This document shows positions 43,120 to 54,414 of a stretch of DNA of 64,000 nucleotides, piece after piece (positions within the stretch are counted from its first letter, which is position 1; every line of letters begins with the position of its first letter). The stretch comes from Coxiella endosymbiont of Amblyomma americanum (lineage in GTDB: Bacteria; Pseudomonadota; Gammaproteobacteria; Coxiellales; Coxiellaceae). The position numbers and the translations under genes were made by a program. The notes under the pieces are model-generated. The model made no database searches. It saw nothing but the letters and a program-made list of their open reading frames with translations, and was not told where the DNA came from. The stretch spans positions 1 through 64,000 of the forward strand of contig NZ_CP007541.1 of assembly GCF_000815025.1 (NCBI RefSeq), in the 5' to 3' direction.

Positions 43120-43701
43120 ATTTAACACTAATTTTACTTCGTTCAAACCAGTACGATTATGAGAAGAAAACAGCTGTACGGATGTTTTTTCACCGTATAT
43201 AACCAATCGCGCTTGCACTTTATTAAAAATTCTTTTTGAAGTACTTTGGCTAAGTTTGTCTGATTTTGTAAGCAGTACATGCAATGGTATATCATATCCT
43301 ATGGCCCATTCAATCACATCTTCGTCCATTTCTTTTAAAGGATGTCGTATATCCATAACCACTACCAATCCCTTTAAACAGCACCTATTTTTTAAATAGC
43401 TATCAACTAACTTTTCCCATCGTTCTTGTATTATACGAGGCACTTTAGCATAACCATAGCCTGGTAGATCTACCAAACATTGCTTTTCATTTAAAGAAAA
43501 AAAATTAATCATTTGAGTGCGACCAGGCGTTTTGCTAATACGTGCTAAACCCTTAATACCAGTAATTACATTTAAAGCGCTTGATTTTCCAGCATTAGAT
43601 CTTCCGATAAAAGCGACTTCACCACCCTTATCCGGTGGTAAATCACTAAGTTTAGCTGCGCTAGTTAAATATTTTGCCTCTCGATAGGTAGGGGACGGCA
43701 T
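43105..43701 (-). CDS. engB: Ribosome-biogenesis GTPase EngB (YihA/YsxC)
   Basis: EngB is an essential GTPase for 50S assembly. The product is 198 aa (E. coli 210). G1 is GRSNAGKSS, followed by [12 protein letters not shown] (switch I), [10 protein letters not shown] (G3), and LTKSDKLS (G4). The N-terminal [25 protein letters not shown], read in two parts, is typical. It lies 282 bp after fba on the same strand; that gap shows only a 9-bp inverted repeat GTTCATTAT/ATAATGAAC (43884-43932). Confidence 0.95.
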   Translation of the reverse strand: MPSPTYREAKYLTSAAKLSDLPPDKGGEVAFIGRSNAGKSSALNVITGIKGLARISKTPGRTQMINFFSLNEKQCLVDLPGYGYAKVPRIIQERWEKLVDSYLKNRCCLKGLVVVMDIRHPLKEMDEDVIEWAIGYDIPLHVLLTKSDKLSQSTSKRIFNKVQARLVIYGEKTSVQLFSSHNRTGLNEVKLVLNNWYR

Positions 43702-43983
43702 AAATTCGATTATAAAATTAAATAGTTATTCAGAAAATAAGTATAACATCGTTTGACACAGAAAGTGAACTTCTACTGCTGTACCTAATTCTCCTTAAAA
43801 ATTTACATGACTGCTAGAAAATCACAAAACGTTAAAGACAACAAAAACTGTAATCAATCTTTCATAATATGAGAGTTGTATCTGTTCATTATAAGACAGA
43901 ATAAATCAGGCGGTAGCTATAGAATAATGAACGAATCGTGTTAACAAACATACTAAAGAATTATGCTTGTGCATTAAACGTTT

Positions 43984-45054
43984 TTATACACTTTGAATTT
44001 TCATAGCAAGTTCATTGTTTTTATATCGTTCTGTCATTTGCTCAAGTGGTATTACCTTTATCTTGTCAGCTTTTCCTGCAGTGCCGAACGCTTCATAACG
44101 CATTTTGCATATAGTTTTCATCGCGTTAAGTGTTTCACCAAGGTATTTTCTTGGATCGAATTGAGATGGATTTTTAGCCAGATAGCGACGAATCGCTCCT
44201 GTGGAAGCTAATCTTAAGTCCGTATCAATATTAATTTTCCGAACACCGTAGCGAATTCCTTCTTGAATTTCTGTAATAGGTACTCCATAGGTTCCAGGGA
44301 TATTCCCCCCGTATTTATTAATCATCCTGAGCCATTCTTGTGGTACTGAAGAAGAACCATGCATCACTAGATGAGTATTAGGCAGTCGTTCGTGAATAGC
44401 TTTAATTCTGTCAATTACTAACACTGTTTCTTCAGGAGGTTGGGAGAATTTATAGGCACCATGACTAGTACCAATAGCAATAGCTAAGGCGTCTACCTTA
44501 GTTTTTTCAACAAAGTCAACGGCTTGTTTAGGATCGGTAAGTATCTGTTCACGTGATAGTCTTCCTTCAGCACCTGATCCATCCTCTTTACTTGATTTCA
44601 ACGTTTCTAAAGAACCTAAACAGCCTAATTCTCCTTCTACTGAAACTCCACAAGCGTGTGCCATACGTACCGTCAATGATGTTACTGAGACATTGTATTC
44701 ATAATTTGAAGGAGTTTTTTGATCTTCTAAAAGAGAACCATCCATCATTACTGATGTGAATCCCATTTGAATAGATCGTTGACACACTGCCGGTGAAGCA
44801 CCATGGTCTTGATGCATACAAATCGGTATGTGTGGCCATTCTTCAGTTGCAGCGAAAATAAGTGCACGAATAAATCGATGACCGGCGTATCGATGCGCAC
44901 CTAATGAAACCTGGATAATGACAGGACTTCGTGTTTCATTAGCTGTTTCCATAATTGCACGAATTTGTTCTAAGTTATTGATATTAAATGCAGGAACACC
45001 GTATCCATATTCAGCAGCATGATCTAATAATTGTCGTAATGTAATAAGTGCCAT
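43984..45054 (-). CDS. fba: Class II fructose-bisphosphate aldolase
   Basis: This zinc aldolase cleaves fructose-1,6-bisphosphate to two triose phosphates, or makes it in gluconeogenesis. The product is 356 aa. Motifs include [15 protein letters not shown], the zinc ligand region [45 protein letters not shown] and [10 protein letters not shown]. The start MALITLRQL at 45054 follows AAGGAG with ideal spacing. It is the last gene of tkt-gap-pgk-pyk-fba. Confidence 0.96.
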   Translation of the reverse strand: MALITLRQLLDHAAEYGYGVPAFNINNLEQIRAIMETANETRSPVIIQVSLGAHRYAGHRFIRALIFAATEEWPHIPICMHQDHGASPAVCQRSIQMGFTSVMMDGSLLEDQKTPSNYEYNVSVTSLTVRMAHACGVSVEGELGCLGSLETLKSSKEDGSGAEGRLSREQILTDPKQAVDFVEKTKVDALAIAIGTSHGAYKFSQPPEETVLVIDRIKAIHERLPNTHLVMHGSSSVPQEWLRMINKYGGNIPGTYGVPITEIQEGIRYGVRKINIDTDLRLASTGAIRRYLAKNPSQFDPRKYLGETLNAMKTICKMRYEAFGTAGKADKIKVIPLEQMTERYKNNELAMKIQSV

Positions 45055-45086
45055 AAAATCTCCTTTGCAATTTCTCAACTTTACTT

Positions 45087-46550
45087 TTAAATGACTTTTC
45101 CGACGGTCAAAATCTTCATGGCGTTTGATCCGCCACCTATTCCCATATAATCACCCTTGGTTAATATTACTAAATCTCCACGATTCAATAAACCTTGTTT
45201 CTCCATAACTGCTATAGCTCTGACATTAACTTCTTCTCGATTATATTTGGTAGGATCAAATTTAATAGGATAAACTCCGCGATATAATGTCATTCGCCCT
45301 AGGGATTTATCAAAACGACTCAAACCGTAAACAGGAATTGCCGTTCGAATCCGTGACATCCATAAAGGAGTACTTCCTGATTCTGTTAAAGCTACAATCG
45401 CCTTAATATCCAAATGGTTCGCTGTATACATAGTTGCCATAGCAATAGCTTCATCAGTGCGTTTAAATCGGCATTCTATTCGATGACGCGAAATATGTGA
45501 ACGAGGTTGTAATTCGGAAGCCACGCACACTCTAGCCATCGCCCTCACCGCTAATGTTGGATAATCGCCTATAGCTGTTTCAGCCGATAACATAACAGCA
45601 TCAACATTATCTAAAACAGCATTAGCTACATCAGATACTTCAGCGCGATTAGGCACTGAAGTATGAATCATCGATTCCATCATTTGAGTTGCAATGATGA
45701 CCGGCTTGTCAAGAGAACGAGCTCGACGAATAATATCTTTTTGCACTAATGGCACTTGCGCATCACCAATTTCGATAGCTAAATCGCCTCGAGCAACCAT
45801 GACACCGTCACTCGCCTCGATAATAGTTTTAATATTTTTCACAGCTTCAGCACGTTCGATTTTTGCTATAATACCCACTTTCCCTTTGTAACGTTGAATT
45901 AAGCATTTAGCTTTCATAATATCTTCTGAATCTCGCGGAAACGAAACTGCTACGTAATCCACATTAAGATTAATTGCGAATTTTAAATCGTCGATATCTT
46001 TTGTAGTGATTGACTTTGCAGAAAGCCCTCCACCCAAACGATTAATCCCTTTATAATTAGATAACTCACCTCCTATTGCTACTTGACAAATAATGCTATT
46101 TTCTTTAATGCGTTGAACTATCAATTTAAGACGTCCATCGTCTAACAACAATATGTCACCAGTTTTTACATCTTTTGGTAAGTCTTTATAGTCAATGCCT
46201 ACTTTTTCTTCTGTTCCTTCTTCAGAAGGCAAATCTGCATCTAAAATAAACTGCTCTCCTTCATTTAATCGTATTTTTCCTGATTTAAAACTGGATATAC
46301 GAATTTTTGGTCCTTGTAAATCTACTAAGATTCCAATTACTCGTTTTTCTTGTTTAGCAGCTTCGCGTACCATTGCAATTCTTCTTTCATGATACTTATA
46401 GGAATTATGAGAGAAGTTCAGACGAACAATATCGACACCTTCATGAATCATTTCTTTTAAAGTTAAGTTATCATCCGTCGTAGGACCTAAAGTCGCAATA
46501 ATTTTCGTACGACGCAACATATGTTGTTGTTGGTTGTTGTTTTCCTTCAT
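45087..46550 (-). CDS. pyk: Pyruvate kinase
   Basis: Pyruvate kinase converts PEP and ADP to pyruvate and ATP. The product is 487 aa. Family motifs: [81 protein letters not shown] (read in parts) and [14 protein letters not shown]. The N-terminus carries a short Asn/Gln-rich tag before the conserved start. Its ATG overlaps the pgk stop by 4 nt. Confidence 0.96.
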   Translation of the reverse strand: MKENNNQQQHMLRRTKIIATLGPTTDDNLTLKEMIHEGVDIVRLNFSHNSYKYHERRIAMVREAAKQEKRVIGILVDLQGPKIRISSFKSGKIRLNEGEQFILDADLPSEEGTEEKVGIDYKDLPKDVKTGDILLLDDGRLKLIVQRIKENSIICQVAIGGELSNYKGINRLGGGLSAKSITTKDIDDLKFAINLNVDYVAVSFPRDSEDIMKAKCLIQRYKGKVGIIAKIERAEAVKNIKTIIEASDGVMVARGDLAIEIGDAQVPLVQKDIIRRARSLDKPVIIATQMMESMIHTSVPNRAEVSDVANAVLDNVDAVMLSAETAIGDYPTLAVRAMARVCVASELQPRSHISRHRIECRFKRTDEAIAMATMYTANHLDIKAIVALTESGSTPLWMSRIRTAIPVYGLSRFDKSLGRMTLYRGVYPIKFDPTKYNREEVNVRAIAVMEKQGLLNRGDLVILTKGDYMGIGGGSNAMKILTVGKVI

Positions 46551-47743
46551 GAGATTTGTGCTCGTTGAGTTAACGTTGCAATTATAGGCAATACTTTTCC
46601 ATCTAAAAATTTTAGAAAAGCTCCGCCGCCAGTACTGATGTAAGAAATCTGATGAGTAAGATGTAATTGATGCAAAGCGGCCAGAGTATCTCCGCCTCCA
46701 GCAATAGAAAAGGAACTGCTGTCAGCTATCGCTTGTGCCAACACTCTGGTTCCCCGACTAAAAGCCCTAATTTCAAAAACACCGATAGGGCCATTCCAAA
46801 ATATAGAGCCGGCTTTAGCTATTAGATGCACATAATCCACTAAGGTTCTTGGTCCTACATCAAAAATAGATTCATTACCTCTAATTGCGTCAATTTTTTT
46901 TATTTTTGCTTTTGTATTTGTGTTCTTAGACAGTTGCCTTGCAACAACAACATCACTTGGAAGCAGAATAGAGACATTCTTTTTCTTTGCTTTTGCTAAA
47001 AACTGGTGTGCACAATCCAGCCAACTGTTGTCACACAAAGATTGTCCAACGCAATAACCTCGTGCTTTTAACAAGGTATTGGCAATTCCACCTCCAACAA
47101 TTAATTGATCAACTTTGTATAATAGACTTTCTAGTAAATGGAGTTTAGAAGAAACTTTAGCGCCCCCAACAATGGCTACTAAAGGTTTTTTTAAATTATG
47201 CATTACGTGAGACAATGTTTCGATTTCAGAAATAAGAAGAGGTCCTGCGCAAGCTATCGGAGCATACTTTGCAATTCCTACCGTAGAAGCTTGCACACGA
47301 TGTGCTGTTGCAAAGGCATCCATAACAAAAACATCACACAGTTTTGCCATGTTCTGAGCTAAATTACAATCGTTACTATTTTCACCAATATTAAATCTAA
47401 CATTTTCGCACAACACCACAGTGCCTAACGCTAAAGGAATGCCTTGTAGCCAATTTACAATAAGTGGTATTTTTCGCTTTAATTTCTTACTTAAAATATT
47501 TGCTATGGGTGCTAATGAAAAAGTAATATCAAACTTTCCTTCTTTTGGTCTACCGAAATGAGATAAGATTATCACTTGTGCATTTTCTTTTAGTGCTTTT
47601 TCGATAGTAGGTATTGCTCGAACAACTTTTTCATCGTTAACAATTTTTCCATTTATTACAGGCGTATTAAAGTCTTCTCGAATGAGAACGCGTTTATTAC
47701 TAATATTAATATCAAACATTGATAAACATGGTAATTTTAACAT
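46547..47743 (-). CDS. pgk: Phosphoglycerate kinase
   Basis: Pgk transfers phosphate from 1,3-bisphosphoglycerate to ADP. The product is 398 aa (E. coli 387). It has [14 protein letters not shown], the substrate loop [44 protein letters not shown] and [12 protein letters not shown]. The ATG at 47743 overlaps the gap stop by 7 nt and suits the family; an ATG at 47719 is an alternative and the upstream frame within gap is not. Confidence 0.96.
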   Translation of the reverse strand: MLKLPCLSMFDINISNKRVLIREDFNTPVINGKIVNDEKVVRAIPTIEKALKENAQVIILSHFGRPKEGKFDITFSLAPIANILSKKLKRKIPLIVNWLQGIPLALGTVVLCENVRFNIGENSNDCNLAQNMAKLCDVFVMDAFATAHRVQASTVGIAKYAPIACAGPLLISEIETLSHVMHNLKKPLVAIVGGAKVSSKLHLLESLLYKVDQLIVGGGIANTLLKARGYCVGQSLCDNSWLDCAHQFLAKAKKKNVSILLPSDVVVARQLSKNTNTKAKIKKIDAIRGNESIFDVGPRTLVDYVHLIAKAGSIFWNGPIGVFEIRAFSRGTRVLAQAIADSSSFSIAGGGDTLAALHQLHLTHQISYISTGGGAFLKFLDGKVLPIIATLTQRAQIS

Positions 47744-48744
47744 TTCAAAAGAGCATCTGTCACATCTAGCATACGATTGGAAAACCCCCATTCATTGTCA
47801 TACCAAGCGATAATCTTTACTAATTTGTCAATTATTCTTGTTTGTCCTGCATCAAAAATAGATGAACGCGGATCATGATTAAAATCAATGGAAACCAGTG
47901 GATCTTCATTATAACCTAAAATACCTTGCATTTTACTGTCGGCTGTTTCTTTTATCACAGAATGCATTTCTAAAACTTTTACTGTTTTTTTGGCGTCAAA
48001 AGTAAAATCTACCATAGAAACATTAACCGTAGGTACACGAACAGCATATCCATCTAGTTTTCCTTTTAATTGTGGTAATACTAATTCAACAGCAGCAGTA
48101 GCTCCGGTACTAGTAGGTATCATTGACTGTGTAGCCGCACGCGCTCGATGTAAGTCCTTATGATAACTATCAGTAAGATTTTGATCGTTAGTGTAAGCGT
48201 GAATAGTTACCATTAATCCGCGTTTAATCCCAATTGCATCATCCAACACTTTTATTAATGGTGCTAAACAGTTTGTAGTACATGAAGCGTTAGAAACAAT
48301 TTTATCTTTTTGATTCAGGAGATGTTCGTTAACACCAAATACAATAGTCTTGACATTATTCCCAGCTGGGGCAGAAATTAATACTTTTTCTGCTCCAGCT
48401 GCTAGATGTGCTTTAGATTTTTCTTTACTCGCAAAAACTCCTGTGCATTCTAGCACTACATCTATGCCGAGAGCTTTCCATGGTAAAAATTCAGGATTTT
48501 TTATTGAAAATAATCTAATTTTATCTCCGTTGATAACAATCAGTTCTTCTCTATCAACGCCAATGTTAGCTGGAAATTTTCCATGTACTGAGTCGTATTT
48601 GATTAAATGAACATTGGTATTAATATCTCCTAAGTCATTAATAGCAATGATTTTAAAATCATATTGTTTTTTTGATTCGTAAAAAGCTCGTAATATATTC
48701 CGACCGATACGACCGCAACCATTAATAGCGATTTTATATGACAT
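47737..48744 (-). CDS. gap: Glyceraldehyde-3-phosphate dehydrogenase
   Basis: This NAD-dependent enzyme forms 1,3-bisphosphoglycerate. The product is 335 aa. The N-terminal Rossmann motif is [14 protein letters not shown], the catalytic Cys155 is in [13 protein letters not shown], and [15 protein letters not shown] and [12 protein letters not shown] are conserved. It lies 3 nt after tkt and overlaps pgk by 7 nt. Confidence 0.97.
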   Translation of the reverse strand: MSYKIAINGCGRIGRNILRAFYESKKQYDFKIIAINDLGDINTNVHLIKYDSVHGKFPANIGVDREELIVINGDKIRLFSIKNPEFLPWKALGIDVVLECTGVFASKEKSKAHLAAGAEKVLISAPAGNNVKTIVFGVNEHLLNQKDKIVSNASCTTNCLAPLIKVLDDAIGIKRGLMVTIHAYTNDQNLTDSYHKDLHRARAATQSMIPTSTGATAAVELVLPQLKGKLDGYAVRVPTVNVSMVDFTFDAKKTVKVLEMHSVIKETADSKMQGILGYNEDPLVSIDFNHDPRSSIFDAGQTRIIDKLVKIIAWYDNEWGFSNRMLDVTDALLKC

Positions 48745-48747
48745 ACT

Positions 48748-50763
48748 TTATTTTTCCTCCCGTTTATTTTTTTTAAACACCCATTTGATTGTATCAATAA
48801 CGCGTTTTAGAGTGAAACCATATTCACGATACAATACTTTATACGACGCTGAAGTACCAAATCGATCGATTCCAATTACTTTACCTTTACGTCCAACAAA
48901 TTGATACCAATAATCTGGATAAGCTGCTTCAATGGCAATGCGTTTAGTAATACATTCAGGTAAAACGGATTCTTGATACTTGATACTTTGTTTTTTAAAA
49001 ATTTCGCAACAAGGCATAGAAATAACGCGTACTGGAATATTACTTTCTAAAGTCATAGCGGCCTCTACAGCAAGCATTACTTCAGAACCCGTAGCTATTA
49101 GAATAACTTGAGCTGGTTCTTCTTTTGCTTCCCATAATACATATCCACCCTTTGCCATCAACTTCATTTGCTTCGCGTCATGATGTTGATGTATCACCTT
49201 TTGACGAGTTAATAAAAGACAGCTAGGCCTGTGGTGTGCAATCATCTCTTTCCAAGCAACCGCTGTTTCAATTCCATCACAAGGACGCCATATATACAAA
49301 TTTGGAATCATGCGTAAGGCGGGCAATTGTTCAATCGGCTGATGTGTAGGTCCGTCTTCTCCTACACCGATTGAATCATGCGAATAAATAAAAATTGCAT
49401 GCGTTTGATTAAGTGCTGCTAGACGCACAGCATTTCGTGAATAATCAGAAAAAGTTAAAAAAGTGCCAGCAAAAGGAATAAAACCCCCATATAACGAAAT
49501 ACCGTTTACTATAGCTGTCATAGCAAACTCTCGCACACCATATTCAATATAATTTCCTTTACGATTTTCTTTGCTAAAGACAGTTGCATTTAACCATTTT
49601 GTGCAATTAGATTCCGATAAATCAGCCGATCCACCAATTAGTTCAGGCAAAAAAGGTGAAATGGCATTTAAGCATTTTAAGGATAATTTTCGTGTGGCAT
49701 CATTTCTCTTTAATTTCTCTTCGTTTAAAATATACTGTTCCATTGCTTCAACATAAGCTTCTGGTAGCATTTTCTTTTTTCGCCGTAATAATTCTTTCCC
49801 TAATTCTGGGTAGTTTTTTTTATAATGCGCAAACAATTGATTCCACTGTACTTCGTGTTCTTTTCCTCTTTTTTTTGCGTCCCATGCAGCGTAAATTTCT
49901 TTAGGAATTTTAAATGGTGGATAGGGCCAACGTAAGATTTTGCGAACACCATACACTTCTTCTGTCCCTAAAGGAGTGCCGTGTATTATCGCTTTCCCCG
50001 ATAAAGTAGGAGCACCATAGCCAATAATCGTTTTACAACAAATCAGAGTTGGTTTAGTAAGTTCACTTTTTGCCACAGTAATAGCTTGAGAAATGGTATT
50101 GGAATTATGTCCATCTATACACGGAATTACTTGCCACTTATAGGCTTTAAAACGTTTTTCTGTATTATCGGTAAACCACCCGTTTACATCTCCATCGATG
50201 GAAATACCGTTATCGTCATAAAAAACAATTAATTTTCCTAAACCTAAAGTGCCTGCTAATGAGCAGGCTTCATGAGAAATACCTTCCATGAGATCACCAT
50301 CACTTATAAAAACATACGTATAATGGTTTATAATCGAAAAATGTTTGCGATTAAAAGTGCTTGCCATAATTTGTTCAGCAATTGCCATTCCAACACCATT
50401 GGCCAAACCCTGTCCCAATGGACCCGTTGTTGTTTCGACACCTGGTGTATTTTTGAATTCTGGATGTCCTGGAGTACGTGAACGAAACTGACGAAAATTT
50501 TTCAAATCTTCGATTGTCACATCGAATCCAGTCAAATGTAAAAGTGCATACTGTAACATAGCTCCATGTCCATTAGATAAAATAAATCGATCACGATTAA
50601 TCCAATTAGGATTAGAAGGATTAAATTTTAAAAAATCACGCCACAATACTTCGGCGATGTCTGCCATTCCCATGGGCATTCCCGGATGACCTGAACCGGC
50701 CTTCTCTATAGCATCTACTGTTAATATGCGAATTGCATTGGCACATTCTTGACGCGACGGCAT
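48748..50763 (-). CDS. tkt: Transketolase
   Basis: This thiamine-diphosphate enzyme exchanges two-carbon units between pentose and hexose/triose phosphates. The product is 671 aa (E. coli 663). Motifs: SGHPGMPMGMADIAEVLW, the ThDP motif GDGDLMEG-like SDGDLMEGISHEA ending in NGISIDGDVNGWFTDN, TTGPLGQGLANGVGMA, and the second-domain VGEDGPTHQPIEQL. It heads the glycolytic operon and links it to rpe and rpiA. Confidence 0.97.
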   Translation of the reverse strand: MPSRQECANAIRILTVDAIEKAGSGHPGMPMGMADIAEVLWRDFLKFNPSNPNWINRDRFILSNGHGAMLQYALLHLTGFDVTIEDLKNFRQFRSRTPGHPEFKNTPGVETTTGPLGQGLANGVGMAIAEQIMASTFNRKHFSIINHYTYVFISDGDLMEGISHEACSLAGTLGLGKLIVFYDDNGISIDGDVNGWFTDNTEKRFKAYKWQVIPCIDGHNSNTISQAITVAKSELTKPTLICCKTIIGYGAPTLSGKAIIHGTPLGTEEVYGVRKILRWPYPPFKIPKEIYAAWDAKKRGKEHEVQWNQLFAHYKKNYPELGKELLRRKKKMLPEAYVEAMEQYILNEEKLKRNDATRKLSLKCLNAISPFLPELIGGSADLSESNCTKWLNATVFSKENRKGNYIEYGVREFAMTAIVNGISLYGGFIPFAGTFLTFSDYSRNAVRLAALNQTHAIFIYSHDSIGVGEDGPTHQPIEQLPALRMIPNLYIWRPCDGIETAVAWKEMIAHHRPSCLLLTRQKVIHQHHDAKQMKLMAKGGYVLWEAKEEPAQVILIATGSEVMLAVEAAMTLESNIPVRVISMPCCEIFKKQSIKYQESVLPECITKRIAIEAAYPDYWYQFVGRKGKVIGIDRFGTSASYKVLYREYGFTLKRVIDTIKWVFKKNKREEK

Positions 50764-50806
50764 AAAATCCCACTTATTCGCTTAGCTTATGATTGAAATG
50801 TAATGC

Positions 50807-50835
50807 ATGATAACGTATCTCAGGAAGCCAAACAA
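50807..50835 (-). promoter_or_regulatory. Possible promoter of tkt-gap-pgk-pyk-fba
   Basis: On the reverse strand TTGTTT (50835-50830) and TATCAT (50812-50807) are 17 bp apart, with a start about 35 nt before tkt, whose leader carries AAGTGGGA. The -35 is weak. Confidence 0.35.
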
Positions 50836-50915
50836 TTAATTAAATATTTTCCTTGGAACTTTTAAGTTTATACTAATGTAATTTTATAAAGTTGTTCCAG
50901 TTTTTCTGTATAGTC

Positions 50916-50958
50916 CGATATTCTTTTAGAAAAGAAACAATTTTTTGATAGAATATCG
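50916..50958. repeat. Inverted repeat in the tkt-glmS divergent region
   Basis: CGATATTCT (50916-50924) and AGAATATCG (50950-50958) are perfect complements across 25 nt. The left arm can alternatively pair in TTCTTTTAGAAAAGAA. The 325-bp divergent gap has no other structure except the promoter-like sites; a role as operator is speculative. Confidence 0.35.
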
Positions 50959-51054
50959 TGATTAATTTTTTAGAATGTTTTATTAAAATTTAAATAAACT
51001 TTATATACCTCGTCTTTACATCTTTTTCTCATTAATCTTTAACAAAATAAAGGT

Positions 51055-51060
51055 ATAATC
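51055..51060 (+). promoter_or_regulatory. Likely -10 box of glmS
   Basis: A perfect TATAAT lies 28 bp before the glmS ATG; no good -35 is seen at 16-18 bp. The ribosome site AAGGAAG is well placed. Confidence 0.4.
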
Positions 51061-51088
51061 GTTCCTTTTTAGCCATTAAGGAAGCTAT

Positions 51089-52939
51089 ATGTGTGGTATC
51101 ATAGGAGCTATTGCTCAACGTCCAGTGATAAATATTTTATTACAAGGGTTATTCTGTTTAGAATATCGCGGTTATGATTCTGCCGGGATAGCTGTTCTCA
51201 ACAAAGCAAAATATAAAATTCAAATAGTTCGTACCAAAGGAAAGGTTCATATGCTTGCTAAAAAATTGGAAGGCCGGTCCTTGCAAGGATATATAGGAAT
51301 TGCTCATACCCGTTGGGCAACGCATGGAGCGCCAACAGAAAAAAATGCTCATCCGCTGTGTTCAGAAAATATTGTTTCTATTGTTCACAATGGTGTCATT
51401 GAAAATCACGTATTGCTTCGACAAAAATTAAAAAAATTAGGCTATATATTTAATACGGAAACTGATACAGAGGTAATTTTACATTTGCTTAATTATCATA
51501 TAAAAATGAAAAAAGAATTATTGCAAGCTATTCAACAAGTTACTCGAGAATTACGGGGATCTTATGCGTTAGCTATTATTTCCACTATAACACCAGAAGT
51601 GCTATACGCAGTTCGTTATAGGAGCCCTCTGGTCGTTGGTCTAGGTGTTAGCGAAAATTTTATTGCTTCAGATATCAGTGCATTACTTTCAGTAACTCAG
51701 AAATTTATATATTTGGAAGAAGGAGATATTGCAAAAATTAAAATTGACGCTGTCTCTATTTACGATCAATTTGGAAAATCTGTAAAACGGCCTGTACAAT
51801 CGTCGCAAGTTGATTCTGATGCAATGACAAAAGGGAAATCTCGTCATTTTATGCAAAAAGAAATTTTTGAACAACCAAAAGTTGTTCTAGACACAATTTC
51901 TGAATATCTAGTACATAATGCAGTAAATGTAAAGAATTTTGATCAAAAAGCTTTGTCTATCTTTAAAAAAACAAAACGCCTTCAAATTGTTGCGTGTGGT
52001 ACTAGTTTTCATGCTGCCTTAGTTGGTCGTTATTGGGTAGAATCTTTGGCAGGTATTCCTTGTCAGGTAGAAATTGCAAGTGAAAATAGATATCGTGCAT
52101 CAGCAGTTGAGCACAATACTTTATATATTGCCATATCTCAATCAGGAGAAACAGCTGATACATTAGCAGCACTTCGTCAAGCTAAAAAAGTAGGATATAT
52201 AGCGACATTAGGAATTTGTAATGTCTCAAATAGTTCTATAGCTCGTGAAGCTGATTTAGTTTTCCTTACTAGAGCAGGAATAGAAGTTGGTGTTGCAGCT
52301 ACAAAAACATTTACCGCGCAATTAGTGGTTTTGTTATTACTAAGTTTCTTGTTTCAAAGAAGAAATAATGGTAAACAAGGGAGTATTATCGATCATCTAC
52401 GAAATTTACCAAAACTCCTGAAGAAAGTGCTTCTTGATTTGGAAGCTCCAATCAAGAGTCTATCGAAACGCTTTGTTAATAAACAACATGCTTTGTTTCT
52501 CGGTCGTGGTATATTATTCCCTATTGCTTTAGAGGGTGCTTTAAAATTAAAAGAAGTTTCCTATATACACGCAGAAGGCTTTCCTGCAGGAGAATTAAAA
52601 CACGGTCCGTTAGCTCTAATTGACAAAAGTATGCCGATTATTATTGTTGCTTCTAATAATTATTTAATAAAAAAGCTAGAGTTAAATATACAAGAAGTAA
52701 AAGCACGAGGAGGCGAGTTATATATTTTTATGGATGAACAAATTTCTTCGAAATTTCAAGAAGCTAATGATTGTGAAGGTAATAACTGTTTAGTTATGCA
52801 AATGCCCAGTGTAGCTGATGTTATTTCTCCAATTGCTTATGTTATACCTCTACAATTGCTAGCCTATTACGTAGCTATATTAAAAGGGACTGATGTTGAT
52901 CAGCCGCGCAATTTAGCAAAGTCTGTTACAGTGGAATAG
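51089..52939 (+). CDS. glmS: Glutamine-fructose-6-phosphate aminotransferase
   Basis: GlmS makes glucosamine-6-phosphate from fructose-6-phosphate and glutamine, feeding GlmU. The product is 616 aa (E. coli 609). The nucleophile Cys2 follows the initiator Met in CGIIGAIA; LEYRGYDSAG, HTRWATHGAPTEKNAHP and VHNGVIENH complete the glutaminase domain. The SIS domains have ACGTSFHA, SQSGETADTLAAL, EVGVAATKTFTAQ, and the end DVDQPRNLAKSVTVE. It is transcribed away from tkt. Confidence 0.97.
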   Translation: MCGIIGAIAQRPVINILLQGLFCLEYRGYDSAGIAVLNKAKYKIQIVRTKGKVHMLAKKLEGRSLQGYIGIAHTRWATHGAPTEKNAHPLCSENIVSIVHNGVIENHVLLRQKLKKLGYIFNTETDTEVILHLLNYHIKMKKELLQAIQQVTRELRGSYALAIISTITPEVLYAVRYRSPLVVGLGVSENFIASDISALLSVTQKFIYLEEGDIAKIKIDAVSIYDQFGKSVKRPVQSSQVDSDAMTKGKSRHFMQKEIFEQPKVVLDTISEYLVHNAVNVKNFDQKALSIFKKTKRLQIVACGTSFHAALVGRYWVESLAGIPCQVEIASENRYRASAVEHNTLYIAISQSGETADTLAALRQAKKVGYIATLGICNVSNSSIAREADLVFLTRAGIEVGVAATKTFTAQLVVLLLLSFLFQRRNNGKQGSIIDHLRNLPKLLKKVLLDLEAPIKSLSKRFVNKQHALFLGRGILFPIALEGALKLKEVSYIHAEGFPAGELKHGPLALIDKSMPIIIVASNNYLIKKLELNIQEVKARGGELYIFMDEQISSKFQEANDCEGNNCLVMQMPSVADVISPIAYVIPLQLLAYYVAILKGTDVDQPRNLAKSVTVE

Positions 52940-53279
52940 AAATAAGAATATTTTTGATAAAGAGTATTGCTTTGAAATCCGTGTTTATTGTGTTTTATCT
53001 ATCTTTTTACGACGACTTGAGAAAAACGTATTAGCGTGGTTAATACACTATTTCTTTCAAGGAAAAATCTTTAATTAAAAATTTTGCGGTAGTGCACTTA
53101 GAGAGGATCTTCCTCAATAAGTTAATACTAAGTACAAGAAATGATTTATTTGTAAAAAGCAACTAATTTCCATTATCAAAATATATCTATTGTAAATAAT
53201 TTGCAGGAACATGACCAGATTATTTGTTCTACAAATTGGGTTGCACCTAATATAACGTACGAAGAAATAAAAGAGTAAA
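52940..53279. other. Gap between convergent glmS and the moeB-like gene
   Basis: These 340 bp have no identified gene. A 39-codon plus-strand frame ending at 53279 (reading SIVNNLQEHDQIICSTNWVA then PNITYEEIKE) looks protein-like but has no start and is unrecognised; it may be a remnant. Confidence 0.35.
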
Positions 53280-54410
53280 TTAGTAACATGTTAGCGTTGA
53301 ATCAATACTCTTAATCCAAGAAAGAAGACCTCCTTGTAGACTAAATACTTTTTTAAATCCATTGTCTTGTAAAATTTGTGCTGCATCAAAACTACGCTGC
53401 CCAGACTTGCAATAAAGAACAATAGTTTTATTTTTCGGTAACGTTTTTAGAAATGTGTGTAAAGTATGTAGTGGGATATGTAAACCACCAATATGACAAA
53501 TATCTCTTTCATAAGATTCGCGTACATCAATCAATAAAATATTTATATTAGATTTTCTTAACTGTTGAAAGAGCGTTGTAGCTTTTATTTCTCGAATTGG
53601 CGCTTTATTATTCTCGTCTCTTACTTTTACAAAAGATTTATTGGAAAATTTTCTAGATAACCTATCTTTAGTACAGCATGAACATTGTGGATTTTTAGAT
53701 ATAAAAAATTTTTTTATTCTCATTGATAAAATATTAATGGTTAGCAGTCTTCCAGATAATATTTTTTCTTTTCTTAGCAAGATTTTTATAGTCTCAGTAG
53801 CCTGAATACAACCTAGTATTCCAGGTAATATACCCAGAACACCGCTTGAAGTGCAATTGAAAAAACGCTCTTCTTTTAATTTAGATTCGTACAGACAACA
53901 GTAACAAGGACCACCTTGATAATTAAAAACACTACATTGACCATAAAATTGATGAATACCTGCAAAAATTAGCGGTTTTTTGTACTGAACACAAGCGTTG
54001 TTTAGTAAGTAACACGTACGACTGTCGTCAGTACAATCAATAATAACTTCAAAATTATTTACTGTTTCTTTTATATTGTACTCTCTTATAAAATAAGAAT
54101 AAGCGATGATTTTCAATGCAGGATTGAATCTTTCAAGATAATACTTTGCTTGAATTGCTTTATTTTTACCAATATCGTCAGGCGTAAAAATAACTTGGCG
54201 TTGAAGATTCGATATTTCTACTTTATCACCATCAACAATACCTAAAGTTCCAACCCCTGCTGCTGCTAAATACTGCAACACAGGAGCACCTAATCCCCCA
54301 GCGCCTACACAGAGTACTCGAGCCTTAAAAAGGAGTGTTTGTCCTTTTTGACCAATCAATAATAAGCTACGAGCATAACGCTGCATATTAATAGCAGTTA
54401 ATGTCGCCAT
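53280..54410 (-). CDS. moeB: MoeB/ThiF-type adenylyltransferase with C-terminal rhodanese domain
   Basis: This E1-like enzyme adenylates the C-terminus of a ubiquitin-fold sulfur carrier (MoaD or ThiS type), and the rhodanese domain can pass sulfur to it. The product is 376 aa. The ATP fold is GAGGLGAPVLQYLAAAGVG at residues 36-54, with NLQRQVIF; zinc pairs are CYCC near 180 and CSCC near 245. The rhodanese loop is LYCKSGQRS, with Cys near 334. The sulfur carrier is not in the window, so molybdopterin, thiamine or another route cannot be decided. It starts 4 nt after polA. Confidence 0.85.
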   Translation of the reverse strand: MATLTAINMQRYARSLLLIGQKGQTLLFKARVLCVGAGGLGAPVLQYLAAAGVGTLGIVDGDKVEISNLQRQVIFTPDDIGKNKAIQAKYYLERFNPALKIIAYSYFIREYNIKETVNNFEVIIDCTDDSRTCYLLNNACVQYKKPLIFAGIHQFYGQCSVFNYQGGPCYCCLYESKLKEERFFNCTSSGVLGILPGILGCIQATETIKILLRKEKILSGRLLTINILSMRIKKFFISKNPQCSCCTKDRLSRKFSNKSFVKVRDENNKAPIREIKATTLFQQLRKSNINILLIDVRESYERDICHIGGLHIPLHTLHTFLKTLPKNKTIVLYCKSGQRSFDAAQILQDNGFKKVFSLQGGLLSWIKSIDSTLTCY

Positions 54411-54414
54411 AGTT